Part shown: one piece after another, positions 1 to 11,452 of the stretch
Numbering within the stretch: the first letter of the stretch is position 1
Layout of the letters: each line of letters begins with the position of its first letter
Assembly (NCBI RefSeq): GCF_000002995.4
Contig: NW_025062479.1
Location: 11,017,721-11,081,720 of the forward strand
Origin: Brugia malayi
Taxonomy: Eukaryota; Nematoda; Chromadorea; Rhabditida; Onchocercidae
DNA length: 64,000 nucleotides
Reading direction: 5' to 3'
Notes under the pieces: generated by a model
Told to the model about the DNA's origin: nothing
The model's database searches: none
Seen by the model: only the letters and a program-made list of their open reading frames with translations
Made by a program: the position numbers and the translations under genes

Positions 1-1733
1 GAAGTGATGCAAGGTTATAATTTCAAAAATGTTAAATGTAAAATTCTCTTAATAATTCGATAAAAAGTCATGAAATATTTCCAAATATGTAAAGGAAATT
101 ATATTTCTCAATTCGATTAAATGCCTTTTGATTTAATTTCCGCAACATCTCTTTACTGTTTTAAAACCTGGCAAATCATCAGTGTAAATTAACGTTAAAA
201 TTTGATTGGACAAAAAGTGAATTTTATTCTCGCATTATGTAAATCATAGTATAGTTGTAAATTCACACCTATTACCATCAAGTTATTATTCAAGCAAATT
301 TTAATTGATAAAGAAAGATATGATAAACTTTTTAAAAAAAGGATCCGAAGTATTTTAGATCTTTTTATACTTTAACAATTTTTTACAAATCATTACTTGT
401 TATTGTATTCATTCCTTCATTATTTAGAAATCAAAATGATTTGCTTTATTTATCCAAAGTATTACCCAATATATAATGAAAAAAAAGGTGCAAAAATTTG
501 TCTGAAATATATACATCTGTAACGAGAACAAAACGGAATCGATAATGTTACTTTCATTGCCCATCTCGTCAACACTAACGTTGTTGATGAGATGTTTGAA
601 AATATTTTTAAATTACCGGGAAAACTTGAATTTACACGAATACTTGTGTGTAAACTTCGTAATGACGAAATTTTGTTATTAGATTCAATTATAGCAACGA
701 TTCTCTGATAATTATCGGTAGTTAGCACTGGAGTTTTACTAATATTTCAACTAATGACGACAAATTGTCGTGCAGGTTTCAAACTCATCTGAAAGTGTCC
801 CTGCCAATGATAAATCGCGGCTTACCAGGATTTTTAGATACTCCGAATTAGCGGGGAAGTTTGACGTTGCTGATGAGTGCTACTATGCGTTGTTTTCATT
901 TTGGTATATAAGCTTTGTAGTGATGGAATTTCGTTATTAAACTGAATTATAGCAATGACTCTATATACCGGTAGCTAGTTCTGGAATTTTACTAATATTT
1001 CACTCAATAACGACAAATTGTCGCTCACTTCTCAAACGTAATATACCTTGTCCAATCTAAAATGTATCCTTCCTAACGGTAAATCACGGCTTGCCGCGAT
1101 TTTTAAATATTTCGAATTGCCGGGAAAACTTGACATTGCTGGTGACTTTCGTTGTACGTGAACGGTGTTATGCACATTGCTTTCGGCTGTATATAGAAGC
1201 ATTGCACAACTGTTTTCTTTTAATTCTACAGCTTATTGTTTGCGGATCTTACGAATCTTTGTCATGTCGATCTCTCTTATCATTCTTCAGCTGATTTTCT
1301 GAAAATTCTTCATTTTATCGTTAGAAAATTGTCATTTATTTGTCAGCAAAAATTTAAATAATGTATAGCTTTACTGTTTCAAATCAACTTCTGAGTTGAC
1401 AAGAGTTTTTGAATACATGTAGTAATTCATTTACTCATTAAATTGTTTTTGTTTTTGTCCAATATAACTGGGAATAAATTTCTTCTCTGCTTTTTATGTC
1501 GCAGGATAAGGAAAACCACAATTTACCAGCGAGAGTTTACTCAGCAAACTATTACTTGGAGGGAAAGCTTTGAAAAAAGAGTTCATGTGCAATCTTAAAT
1601 TTCCATTTTTTTTTTTTTTTTTTTTTCATTGCGAAATTGGGATTTTGATACATAATTATAAATTAATTGTAATTTTGAAGTATGCGTCGTCTCTCTGGAT
1701 AATCTTTGCCATTGTCTACGAATTTTGTTGCAG
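1..1733. other. upstream region of the RAD54B-like gene
   Basis: No convincing gene before the first RAD54B exon. The stretch contains a degenerate tandem repeat (about 540-1300, listed separately) and a poly(T) tract near 1608-1626. One patch at about 1504-1595 after a GTCGCAG acceptor-like site stays open for about 30 codons in one frame and could be a further 5' exon of RAD54B, but I could not join it to the next exon with a clean donor. Confidence 0.5.
540..1300. repeat. degenerate tandem repeat, three copies, period about 250-270 bp
   Basis: Three diverged copies follow one another. The block around TAAATCGCGGCTTACC at 811 recurs as TAAATCACGGCTTGCC at 1080. The block ATTTTACTAATATTTC near 733 recurs near 986, each followed by a short GACGACAAATTGTCG-like palindromic stretch. 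The block around ATTATAGCAACGATTC near 687 recurs near 947. A GGGAAAACTTGA-like block appears near 618, 855 and 1124. Copies differ by many substitutions and small indels, so the array is old. Confidence 0.7.
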
Positions 1734-4700
1734 TTTTTGAATTCGTCTTCTAGCCACTGTGAATCTAATATGCCTGATGATGATGATGATGCTGATACCA
1801 TGGTGAGTCAAGGTAATAGATGATCATTGGCATCCGTTGTGACCAAGGTTATGACAAATCTGCCTACGTTTGATTAAAGCACGACATCTTTTTTTCTAAT
1901 TGTCTTGAATTTATTTTCAGTTATTTTATATAGAAAGAGACAGAAACTAAATATATCTTAATTTGCAAACAGTATCATTGCTGCATCATGCATCTTTGCG
2001 TCATTAATTTCCAGATTTTTGTTTCATTTTCGGTCTTGTTACTATTTCATTAATAAAGCAATGAAAATCATTGCTCATGCATTCTTTCATTTGACTTATA
2101 GATGAAGAAATACACTGTTGTTACGAAGTACTTTATGGTAAAATTTCTTCGAGAAGGCACAAAAGATGGCAAGGCGATGGGTTGTTGTACTGTCGTAAAC
2201 GTTCTACTATATTACTAACGGAGGTCCTTTTTTTTTCGTGAGTGTGTTAGAAAAAATTGCATGTTTTTTTGATTAATCTAATAATCTTAAAGAACATTAA
2301 TAGCTTAACCATTGGGAGATTGAATGAAACAATTTAATCGTTCGTGTCGTTTATCGATTTTAAGAATATCAGCGATAACATTGTCCCAGTTATTCAATGC
2401 GGGGGGAGGGGGTAATTATTGGTATCATCCAAAGTGTTACCGATGTTTGTTTTAACTGACCCAAATTTTAATCATTAAGGATGGTGAAGAAGTCGCGAGG
2501 ACAAGTGGTTATTCATTTAAGCAGTTAAGGGAATTGAAAGTAGGCAGTCAACTGAAAGTTAGTAATTATGAAGTGGAAGTGCAGAATGAGCCAAATCCAC
2601 AGAAGCTTGGTACTTTTCAATATCTTGCATAAAATTTCATGAAATGAAGGTTCTTCATAGGTCACAAGTCTCTTGTTATTGATGCGATTACAGCTGAGTT
2701 TGGAAAGCAACCAATAGTTGCTGAATTGGCGGGAAGCAGTGCAGCACATGGCGAGAGTTCGAAAAAAAAGCGAAGAATTACTGATCAGATTTTCATTTCA
2801 CCACTGTTTGGTCGGGATAATCCTCTGGACTTGGTGTTGGATGAGGTATTTATATTGTGGTTGTAATTCAAGATAACTTTGTTTTTATTCCGCAGTTCCT
2901 TTCTTCTACATCTTTCTTGGGGAAAAAAATATCATTACATGAAATTAATATTTTATTAGACGAAAGATGATGATGGTTTTGTACGACGAATCGCTGTGGA
3001 TGTGCAAATTGCTCGCCACCTGAGGCCACATCAAAAGGATGGCGTCGCTTTCATGTACAGATGTTTAAAGGTTTCTCTTTCTCTCTCTAAACTTCATCTT
3101 TCCGAAACTTTCAGAGATTTGAATTCCACTCATTTATTTGTTGAGAAAAATAATGACATTCATTAATTCTTGACTAGTAATCGTTACTTGTTTTGCTTTT
3201 GCTTTCTCCTCATGTATCAAACTAAATTGTAATTTGAACTTGAGAAATAAACTGTACGAATCTTCGAAATAATTATTCCTTTAAAATTTTGATTGCATCT
3301 GTTTGAAGAATTCTCATGGCGGAGCTCTTCTTGCTGATGAGATGGGTTTGGGTAAAACTGTACAGACCATTTCGTTGATAACTGCATTAGTCAAAAAACG
3401 ATTAAATCAAAAGCCAATAATTCGGAAATGTATCATTGTGGTACCGACATCACTGCTAAATAACTGGTACGCAGAATTTATGAGGTGGTCACCTCAGACA
3501 CAAACAATGGTATTTTTTTTTTTAATTTTTAGTATTTTTGGAATGGGACTGGTTTTTTTCCGGATATTATTAAACGAAATTTTCAGTTGTTCCGGATTTT
3601 GAAGTCAACAGATGTGAAAAAGCTAATTTCGTATCGGAACACATCAATGATTGCCATCGTTAGTTATGAAATGATTGCACGCACCGCTGCAAAACTGTCG
3701 GTTGTTTCAGTCGATCTGTTGGTTTGCGATGAAGCACATAGGATTAAAAATCTGAATGGAAGACTCCGAGAACAAGTATGTTGGACTGTGGATTAGTTTT
3801 TTTTTTTTTAATTTAAGCTTTATATAGCAAACTTAAATCACATTTTAGCTTCAAATTTTGCATGCTCAGCGTCGTTTATTGCTGACAGGAACACCAATGC
3901 AAAATGATCTGGAAGAATTCTATTCATTGGTTAACTTTGCACGGCCAGATCTTTTTATCTCTTTCTTGGAATTCAAAAATCTTTGTGAAATGGAGGTATC
4001 GTTAGATAAAATATACCTTCTCATAGTCATTAACATATAATTTATAAGCTTTAAATGACCTAGTGATGTTTAGTGTTTGTTTGAACTCTCAACTTCTTGT
4101 ATCATACGTTTTCTTCGCAACCTTAGAGACAAGTAAAGCATTTAGCAGAACTATTTCTTAGTCAAGTAAGTGAATATTGATGCATAAATTTAAGAATGTT
4201 TTGACAGTTTTGTTGACTGTTTAACAACAGATATTTTAGTCAACTCGTTTCAATGAATTGCTCTCCGAGGTGATGCTTCGCCGAACAGCTGAAGTGATCC
4301 ATGATTTGCTACCACCAAAAAGTTTATAATTTTGATAATAAATTTCAATTTTAACAGAGCTAGATAATTAGACAAATCAGAGATAATTTAAAAAACAAGT
4401 TGGTATAATGAAGAAAGATTCAATGAATGAATCGAGTTTTAAAGTGTTGCATAGCTTTTTATAGTAACACTTCAGATCTTTCAGCCAATTCTGTTTCTGT
4501 ACTACTCATTTCGAGAATGTTTTTCTCCTTATAGCAGAAGTCAAAAAAATATATAAAAATCAATCAGCGAACTATTAATAACAAAACATTTCGTACTTTT
4601 TAGTTGATTATATAGTTTGGTGTCGACCATCAGCGTTGCAATGCTCTATATACAAAAATTTGAAGAAATTCCTTCCATACGATCACTTGACTTTGATTGA

Positions 4701-7003
4701 TGCCTTACGAAAGTTATGTAATCACCCGTTTCTTCTTTATCAGAGTATGGTAGTGAAACGTCAAACTTGTAAGGTGGTTCATTTTACTTTATAAGTTTTT
4801 AATTGTGGTGTATAATGAATTACCCGACATTGCTCCGAATGCTGAGTGACTTATTCATTACTTTGGATGCAGAAAACTAACTTTCAGTACCTTAAACTAT
4901 GAACTTCACGTGTCATCAAATCACAGCCAGTGATTTGGGGTAACCTACATCTGGAACTTTTTCACACATTTACATAATTATATTTAGTGTGGAATGAAAT
5001 GATTTAGAGTTATTTCCAGGTGGAAGAAAGGGAATTTTATAATGCATTTCTTCAATCATTTCCAAATACTTTCAATGCTTTTTCTCTTTCAACCACTGAC
5101 TCAGGTATTCGACATTGTTTCATAATTCCTTATTCTTTTGAGTGTTCATCTTTTCCATAAGTTTTCCTCCATTTCCTCTTTTTTTTTTACTTCACTGGAA
5201 ATGCATGTAATGTTTTCTATTTTCTCAGGCAAGCTTAATGTGTTTGTCGAGTTACTGGCAACATTTCGGGAACAGGAAGAAAAAGTGGTCATTGTTTCCA
5301 ATTTCACCCAGGTTTGTTTTTTAGTGCCGGAGAAAATGTAAGGAATTCAAATTGAGATTTTTTAAGTGCAATATCGAAGTTAATTTCTACTTTACCTTTT
5401 GTTTCAACAATTGAGGAATGTTAACATTATTGGTTTTAAGCGCTACTTCATAGGAAAAAGCAAATTGTATCAATAGGGAATCTTTCACGACCCTTTTTTT
5501 AGACTCTTGATCTCTTGGAGGAGCTTTGTCGAACTTTATATTATACTATTCTACGATTAGATGGATCAACAGAAGCGAAAAAAAGAATGGAAATTGTTGA
5601 AGAATTCAATTCTTTATCAAATAAGAATTATGCATTCTTATTGAGTGCTAAAGCAGGTGATTTGTGTTGCAGTCGTGGCTTCAGCTGTTTATGGTTTCAT
5701 ATTTTCCTTCTTACATCTGATAAATTCTCTAACAGGTGGACTTGGCTTAAATCTCGTTGGTGCTAATCGAATGATTTTGTTCGACTCGGACTGGAATCCA
5801 GCTGTGGATATGCAAGCGATGGCTCGTATTTGGCGACAAGGACAAGAAAAACCATGTCACATTTTTCGACTTATCACAGCGGTAGTATCTTAGACTTACA
5901 CTTCATTTAGTAACTGTGCTATTCCTTATTGCTGTTAATATAGTTGTTGTGATAAATGAAATTATTTGGCATTGTTATAGCAATTTTTTAGGGTACTGTG
6001 GATGAAAAGATTTTGCAAAGACAAATCAAAAAAAGCAGTCTCAATACAATAGTTGAAATGGTCCCAGTTGAATGTAATTTTTACCTTTATTTGCAACTGT
6101 GCTTTTTGCAGTCACACTTTTTTACTGATGTTATACTATTCAGTGGAATAGCTAAGGTCATTTCCTACATATCAAAATGTTATTGCCAAAACTGTATGAA
6201 GTTTAAAATTTTAGCACTTACGCATTTTTCTGATGAAGAATTGCAAGATGTTTTTACACTTCGTGATGATGCTGAATGTGAAACACATTTTTTATTGGAA
6301 TGCCAATGCGACGGACGTGGTTTTTTGCCAGAAGAACTGGAAGTCGATCAAGAAATAAGTTCTGATGAGGTTAATTTTAAATTTCAGTGCAGAAAAGTTA
6401 GCAGCAACACTAATTCTATTTCATTTAACAATTTGCTATGATGAATTGTAAGTGTTGGATTTATAGAATTCTGCATTCTATCCGGATGTTGAGCATGTTA
6501 CTACATACAGCGAAGGAATGGATGAAAATTACGACCACACGTCAGTTGCAGAAGATTCTCTGCAGCCATCATTAAATTCTTTAATGCAGAATTGCATCGA
6601 TACGATCCATTTTGCTTCCACTACCAACGAAGTGCATGAAGATGACGCTGGAAATAAAATATTGGGAGACGAAGCGGCATTATCATCGGTTTGTCAGTTT
6701 TTCAAAACTAAACCAGTTCTGGACTTTGGAATTGAATTAAATCTATATGGTGCCTGTCTTGCATCCATATGTAACTCAAACGTGAAATTTTGACCAAGAC
6801 AGGAAATCAGTTCAGTTCAGCTTGATGTAAAAAAAAAAAACTTATTCTTTCAAATTTAGAGCGCGTTGATGGGAACATTGATGCGTTGGCAGCATCACTC
6901 CCCAAAACATGACCAGTTTGAATCTTTGAAAGCTGAGGCTGATTTGGAAGAATGCTGTCTAGATGAAGTTTCGTTCATAATGAAGTTGGTCTCGAATTTC
7001 TGA
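1734..7003 (+). CDS. RAD54B: RAD54B-like SNF2-family DNA repair ATPase
   Basis: DNA-translocating ATPase of the Swi2/Snf2 family; RAD54B proteins act with Rad51 in homologous recombination in the nucleus. I join 19 exons: 1734-1812, 2102-2223, 2480-2609, 2661-2845, 2960-3070, 3309-3509, 3587-3775, 3849-3995, 4127-4165, 4240-4321, 4604-4773, 5020-5104, 5229-5311, 5503-5656, 5736-5881, 5992-6073, 6215-6369, 6467-6688, 6860-7003. All phases agree, and from the first ATG (1770) this gives 829 codons (human RAD54B is about 910). Visible motifs: Walker A DEMGLGKT (exon 6), DEAH box (exon 7), LTGTPMQN (exon 8), LRKLCNHP (exon 11), DSDWNPA and [11 protein letters not shown] (exon 15). The N-terminal [13 protein letters not shown] block is what separates RAD54B from RAD54. 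The first exon follows an acceptor, so the N-terminus may extend upstream. Start uncertain; body of the model strong. Confidence 0.93.
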
Positions 7004-8815
7004 TTGGTATCTCTTCCGATTACTGTTGGATAGCTTGAGAAATTATCCAGCTCGCAATTTTTTTTTTTTTTTTTTTTGCCTCTTGTTGAATTACTTCCGT
7101 TTAATACTGTCTCATTCGAGTATTTTGAAGTTTATCTCAAGTCCACTTGAAGAATCCATGTTGCGTTTTATCTCATGTTTTTGTGAATATTCCGTATTAA
7201 ATAAATTCTTAAATCATTTCGCCAACTTCTGGAATAACCTTATATCTTAATTCGAATAGTTATATTTTGCGAAATTGAGATATTTCAAAAAATCTACGCC
7301 TTTACTGTGATAATTTTAAAATGAACAGCGAAAACTTTTATATATGCCGATATATATAATATATCGACATATATAAAAGGAAAAAAGTGGCGGGAAACCC
7401 AGTACGTAAGTTTTTTAAGCCAGTTTGGAAAGACAAGTACTACTAAATTTATTACCTTCATAAGGGACGTTTACTAAAAAATTATGTCGCCTAGTATTGG
7501 AGTATATCAGTCCACCTTAACAATATTTATGTCAAAAATGTTCAAAGGAAGCTTAATTGATAAATAAGTGAGTAAGTACTTACTGTCAAGTACTTATTTT
7601 TGAGACGAAGAAGCAATGAAATACAACTTGAACATATTTAGACAACCTAAACAGAGATAGATAAATGTAAATACACAGCATCGATATGTATCTCATACTT
7701 TCAGAAAAGCATGTTTAAAAAACGAAGAGAATAGCTTTTAAAGCGAATGTAACTAAGTGGAAACGACGATTGGAAATAGCTAAAAATTATATGACGAAAT
7801 ACAGCATGCGATCCACATTGCAGATCAGCATATACTTCATCAGATGGTCTGGAGTCGATTAAATAGGGAATTCCAAAGTAACGTTTGCGGTATGTATGCT
7901 GATTCTACTCATCTTTCATAGTTTCAAAGTAAAACATATTAAAATAACAAAATTAATATGCAAAGATATAGTGTTTCGAAACGTTTTCAAATGTTATTTA
8001 AAAAAAGCAGACAACATGGTAGGCAGCTCAAACAGCTAAAACAAGGCACTATGTAAATATTTGTTGTCAGCAACACAATACTTGGTGATGCGGATAAATT
8101 CAATTATAATGTTACTCAGCAATTGCATGTAAACCTAAATCAACTAAGAATTTGAGGAAGCGAATAAATCCCTCTGACAGACAAGTAAAATGATTTTCAC
8201 TGCATTGCTCAGACGGAAAATTAAAAAGAAATGAGAATGCAGTTATAAAACTGCTTCTCCTCCACCCGTTTCAAGAAACCAAATGAAACATCGATGTACA
8301 TTCATGAATTACAAATGTATGGTTTTTGACAAAGAAAGGAACGTAAATTTTTCTAAGTACTTTTAAAACCAAAATAAATGAATCTGATTCGTGCTGTTTG
8401 TTACTCAGAAATTCAGAAACAGTAAACTCTTCAAAAAAACCTTTCTTAGGATAGTATTTTAAAAATGCTATAAGGGAAATTATTACTGGGGCCTAAAAAT
8501 AAAGTTAATGTAAAAAAATATTGATTTTCGAATTATTTTATATGATTGTCACTGTAAATTATTCGTAATCTTTCTGTGAACAATCGACAGATACTAATGT
8601 TAAATGGAAATTAATAGGTAACACTTAATTTCCTGAACAATAAACCTAATGTCCCGAATATTTCTAGTTAATAACTACTCACTCATAGCAGAACTTCAAT
8701 AATAAATTACGATATGCACAGATCACTGTCTGATTCACATTAAGTAGGAAGAATACAATAACAAAGAAGACACAACGTGTTGGATATTTGTTTTTTCTTA
8801 GTATTAAAGTCAAAA
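7004..8815. other. convergent intergenic region
   Basis: Lies between the 3' ends of RAD54B (+) and VPS26 (-). It should hold both 3' UTRs. An AATAAA hexamer occurs near 7199 for the plus gene. Apart from a 45-bp palindrome and poly(T) at about 7058-7077, I see no coding sequence or RNA gene. Confidence 0.5.
7335..7379. repeat. 45-bp near-perfect palindrome
   Basis: CTTTTATATATGCCGATAT on the left is mirrored by ATATCGACATATATAAAAG on the right, with one mispair in each arm's GCC/GAC position and almost no spacer. It would form a long A/T hairpin in DNA or RNA. It sits about 330 bp past the RAD54B stop. Confidence 0.8.
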
Positions 8816-10848
8816 TCACTTGCCAGCTTCAATGTTCTTTGTATGCTGAACTGCTGCTGCTGCCGTTTCTCCATTGGTTTTTGTCCCCGATATATTTTCC
8901 ATCGAGATGTGTCGGCTGATTTTATCAGCTTTTCGCCATAATGTCATCTCCTCAAAATAAACATGAAGCTAGAAATTAAATCTGGAAAATCCCAGTTTCA
9001 ACTAATTATGAAGAAAACAACACCTAATTAATCACTGGATCAAAATGGATCGATAGTTTGAGACGTAATATACACTTCAGTCGAATGTCTTACTTGCTGC
9101 TTGAAGTAACGACGATCTTCTTCATCAACCAAAACGAGGTTTAAATAATAGCGAACTGAGAATTTTTTGCCAACATCACGCATCGTTGGCGTTAAATCAT
9201 AACCAGCAAGAAAAAGACGTATTGGAATTGATTCACCTGAAAATTACTTAATTCATTTCAATTACTTAAACAGTCTGAGAGAAGATGGCTAAAAAACTAC
9301 GTGTACAGTGAAGCCAGGCAAGGAAAAAACTTTAGATTCTCAAATATATGGTGTACTTCAGTGTTTAACAAATGGTAATTGACACTGCTGATTTAATCAC
9401 TAATAGCAGTGACATTCTAAACAGAAAATTATGACTATACTATCAAAAAAAAAAAGAAAAAAAAAATGATAATTCCTACCTCTTACAGGTGCACCATCCA
9501 TTATTTCATATTTTGCTATTGTTTCATTCTCATTGAAAATATTTGGCGAATTTCCTACTGTTTCTCGTTTGATTATTGCAATCTCCATAAACTTAATTTT
9601 GATCCGAACTAATAAGAAGTATATCTTCCCAACAATTACATCCTTCAGGTGATATCTGCAATCTATTATTTTCAACAAGGCACAATGTTTCTGTTGCTAA
9701 ACTCAAGCGATAAATAACTCCACATTTATAAGTCCTTGTTGTTATAGTGATCTTTTAAAAAACCGATTAATGCTCTGATATACACATTCAGTAATTTCGT
9801 TCAACAAACATGCAACTGCTTACATATTCCTAATACTGTTAATGTATTATCTACCAAAAAAATAAAAAACACTTACTTGGAGCGATTATATTCAAATTCA
9901 ATGTGCAAAGAATCTTCAATACCAACTTCCATCTTGATACTGCTATTTGTATCCGGATAAGAAGAAAGTGTATGTACAATAACATCCATTTCACGTATTA
10001 TATCGGTTAACCTTCGCACAATGACCACTCTTAGAAAGTAGCTGGAAAAACATATGCACTATTAATATTTTATTGCTGCACTGTTATTGAAATCCGATCT
10101 CTTCGATTACTGAGACTTCAACAGTTCTTAATTTCTCAACCAAAAAAATAAAGATTCAAAACATTTTGAATGCCTTTTTGTTTCTGGTCTTTTTTTAACA
10201 ACAAATGTGCAGTAACGAAAATAAAAAAGAAAAAAAAAAAAAAAAAAAAAAACATACCGCAATTTCACATTTGCACCAACATATGATTCATATGGTTTTT
10301 CAACTTTTGGAAATTCGAATCGAAAAGCCACATTTTGCGTTAGTTCACCTGGACGAGCCAACTCTTTCATCAACGTTATAAAATCATGTTGATTACCACG
10401 ATCATAATTTAGTTCTAAAAGGAATATTACAAAAATTTTAAGGTCAAACATTTATGGTATGACAGGACCAATAAAAGTCATATAAGATTACACTTACAAA
10501 AAAGATGCTTAAGAAAGGCAGACAATGGATAACTTGGATTCTGTTTGCAGTTCTGAACAGTACCGAAAGTTTCTCAAAAACAGTTTAAACTATTTAATGA
10601 TGAAAGTTTTCGAGCCAAAAATCATGTCTAACCCCAGTTAATTTCATAATTTTTTATTAAATTTCTGCTTTTTATTGACTAAACTGAACGTTGCTTATCA
10701 TTCCAATTACATCATCAATGTAATGAGAAATTACTGAAAAGGTTTCATCAAGAAAACTTCTGAAACTCGAGCACGATATTTCCTGTTTACATATCATGGA
10801 AAAAAAAACCGGCCATTTGCTGCAGAAAGCTAACAGTACAAAATTAAA

Positions 10849-10879
<31 letters not shown>

Positions 10880-11452
10880 CAACACACCAATTTGTCCAAT
10901 AAATTCAATTCTTATCCCTTGATGATCAAATTTCTTCTTCACTGCAACTCCCACAGTACCAGATATTGTTTCACCATCATAAAATAGAAAATGCGTTTCT
11001 TGTCCCCCTTCTTCACAACGTATTTTGGCTACCTAGAATAACCATTCAGCTACCCAAGGAACAAAACCACTGCAAGGGCTGAGCCGGTGATCGAAACCGG
11101 GACCTCTCGCACCCGAAGCGAGAATCATACCACTAGACCACTCAGCCATACCGTCCAACTCCTACAAATCTCATCTCAATGCAATCAAACCTCGGTAAGC
11201 CTTCAACGAGCATGAAGAAAAAAAAAACAAGTAACCAACTTTCCTATTGTCTGCATCATCTAATTTAATCGAAATTTCTGCAGCTTGACCAAATCCAAAG
11301 AAAGCCTAAAAGACAGTTTCTTTTTTTTCATCAACATGACATATATAGTTTTCCTTATAAGCCATAATACAACAATAAGTTTATGAGACTATTATTTATA
11401 TTTATATGCATCTTGAATATACATAAATAAATAATTGTTAAACTTTTACCAT
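8816..11452 (-). CDS. vps-26: retromer subunit VPS26
   Basis: Arrestin-fold core subunit of retromer, which retrieves cargo from endosomes to the Golgi and plasma membrane; it works with VPS35 and VPS29 on the cytosolic face of endosomes. Exons in transcription order: 11452-11450 (ATG only), 11305-11240, 11032-10888, 10414-10258, 10041-9877, 9655-9480, 9236-9094, 8950-8816. These sum to 990 nt, 329 codons plus stop, the usual family length (about 327). Diagnostic stretches: FFGFGQAAEISIKLDD at the N-terminus, FYDGETISG, VEKPYESYVGANVKLR, SIKMEVGIED, YHLKDVIVGKIYFLLVRIKI, KYEIMDGAPVRGESIPIRLF and RRYFKQQ. The C-terminal tail after LWRK is short and Ala-rich. The start rests on an inferred single-codon exon whose ATG directly abuts a GTAAAAG donor; the rest is secure. 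A tRNA gene lies in the intron between 11033 and 11239. Confidence 0.95.
11076..11147 (-). tRNA. tRNA-Pro (anticodon CGG)
   Basis: A full cloverleaf on the minus strand, 72 nt. The acceptor stem pairs GGCTGAG with CTCAGCC. The D arm region reads TGGTCTAGTGGTATGA (A box). The anticodon arm is CTCGC-TTCGGGT-GCGAG, giving anticodon CGG. The T arm is CCGGT-TTCGATC-ACCGG (B box). There is no intron and CCA is not encoded. It lies inside a VPS26 intron on the same strand, so RNA polymerase III would transcribe it from its internal promoter within a polymerase II unit. All stems pair well, so it looks functional. Confidence 0.96.
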
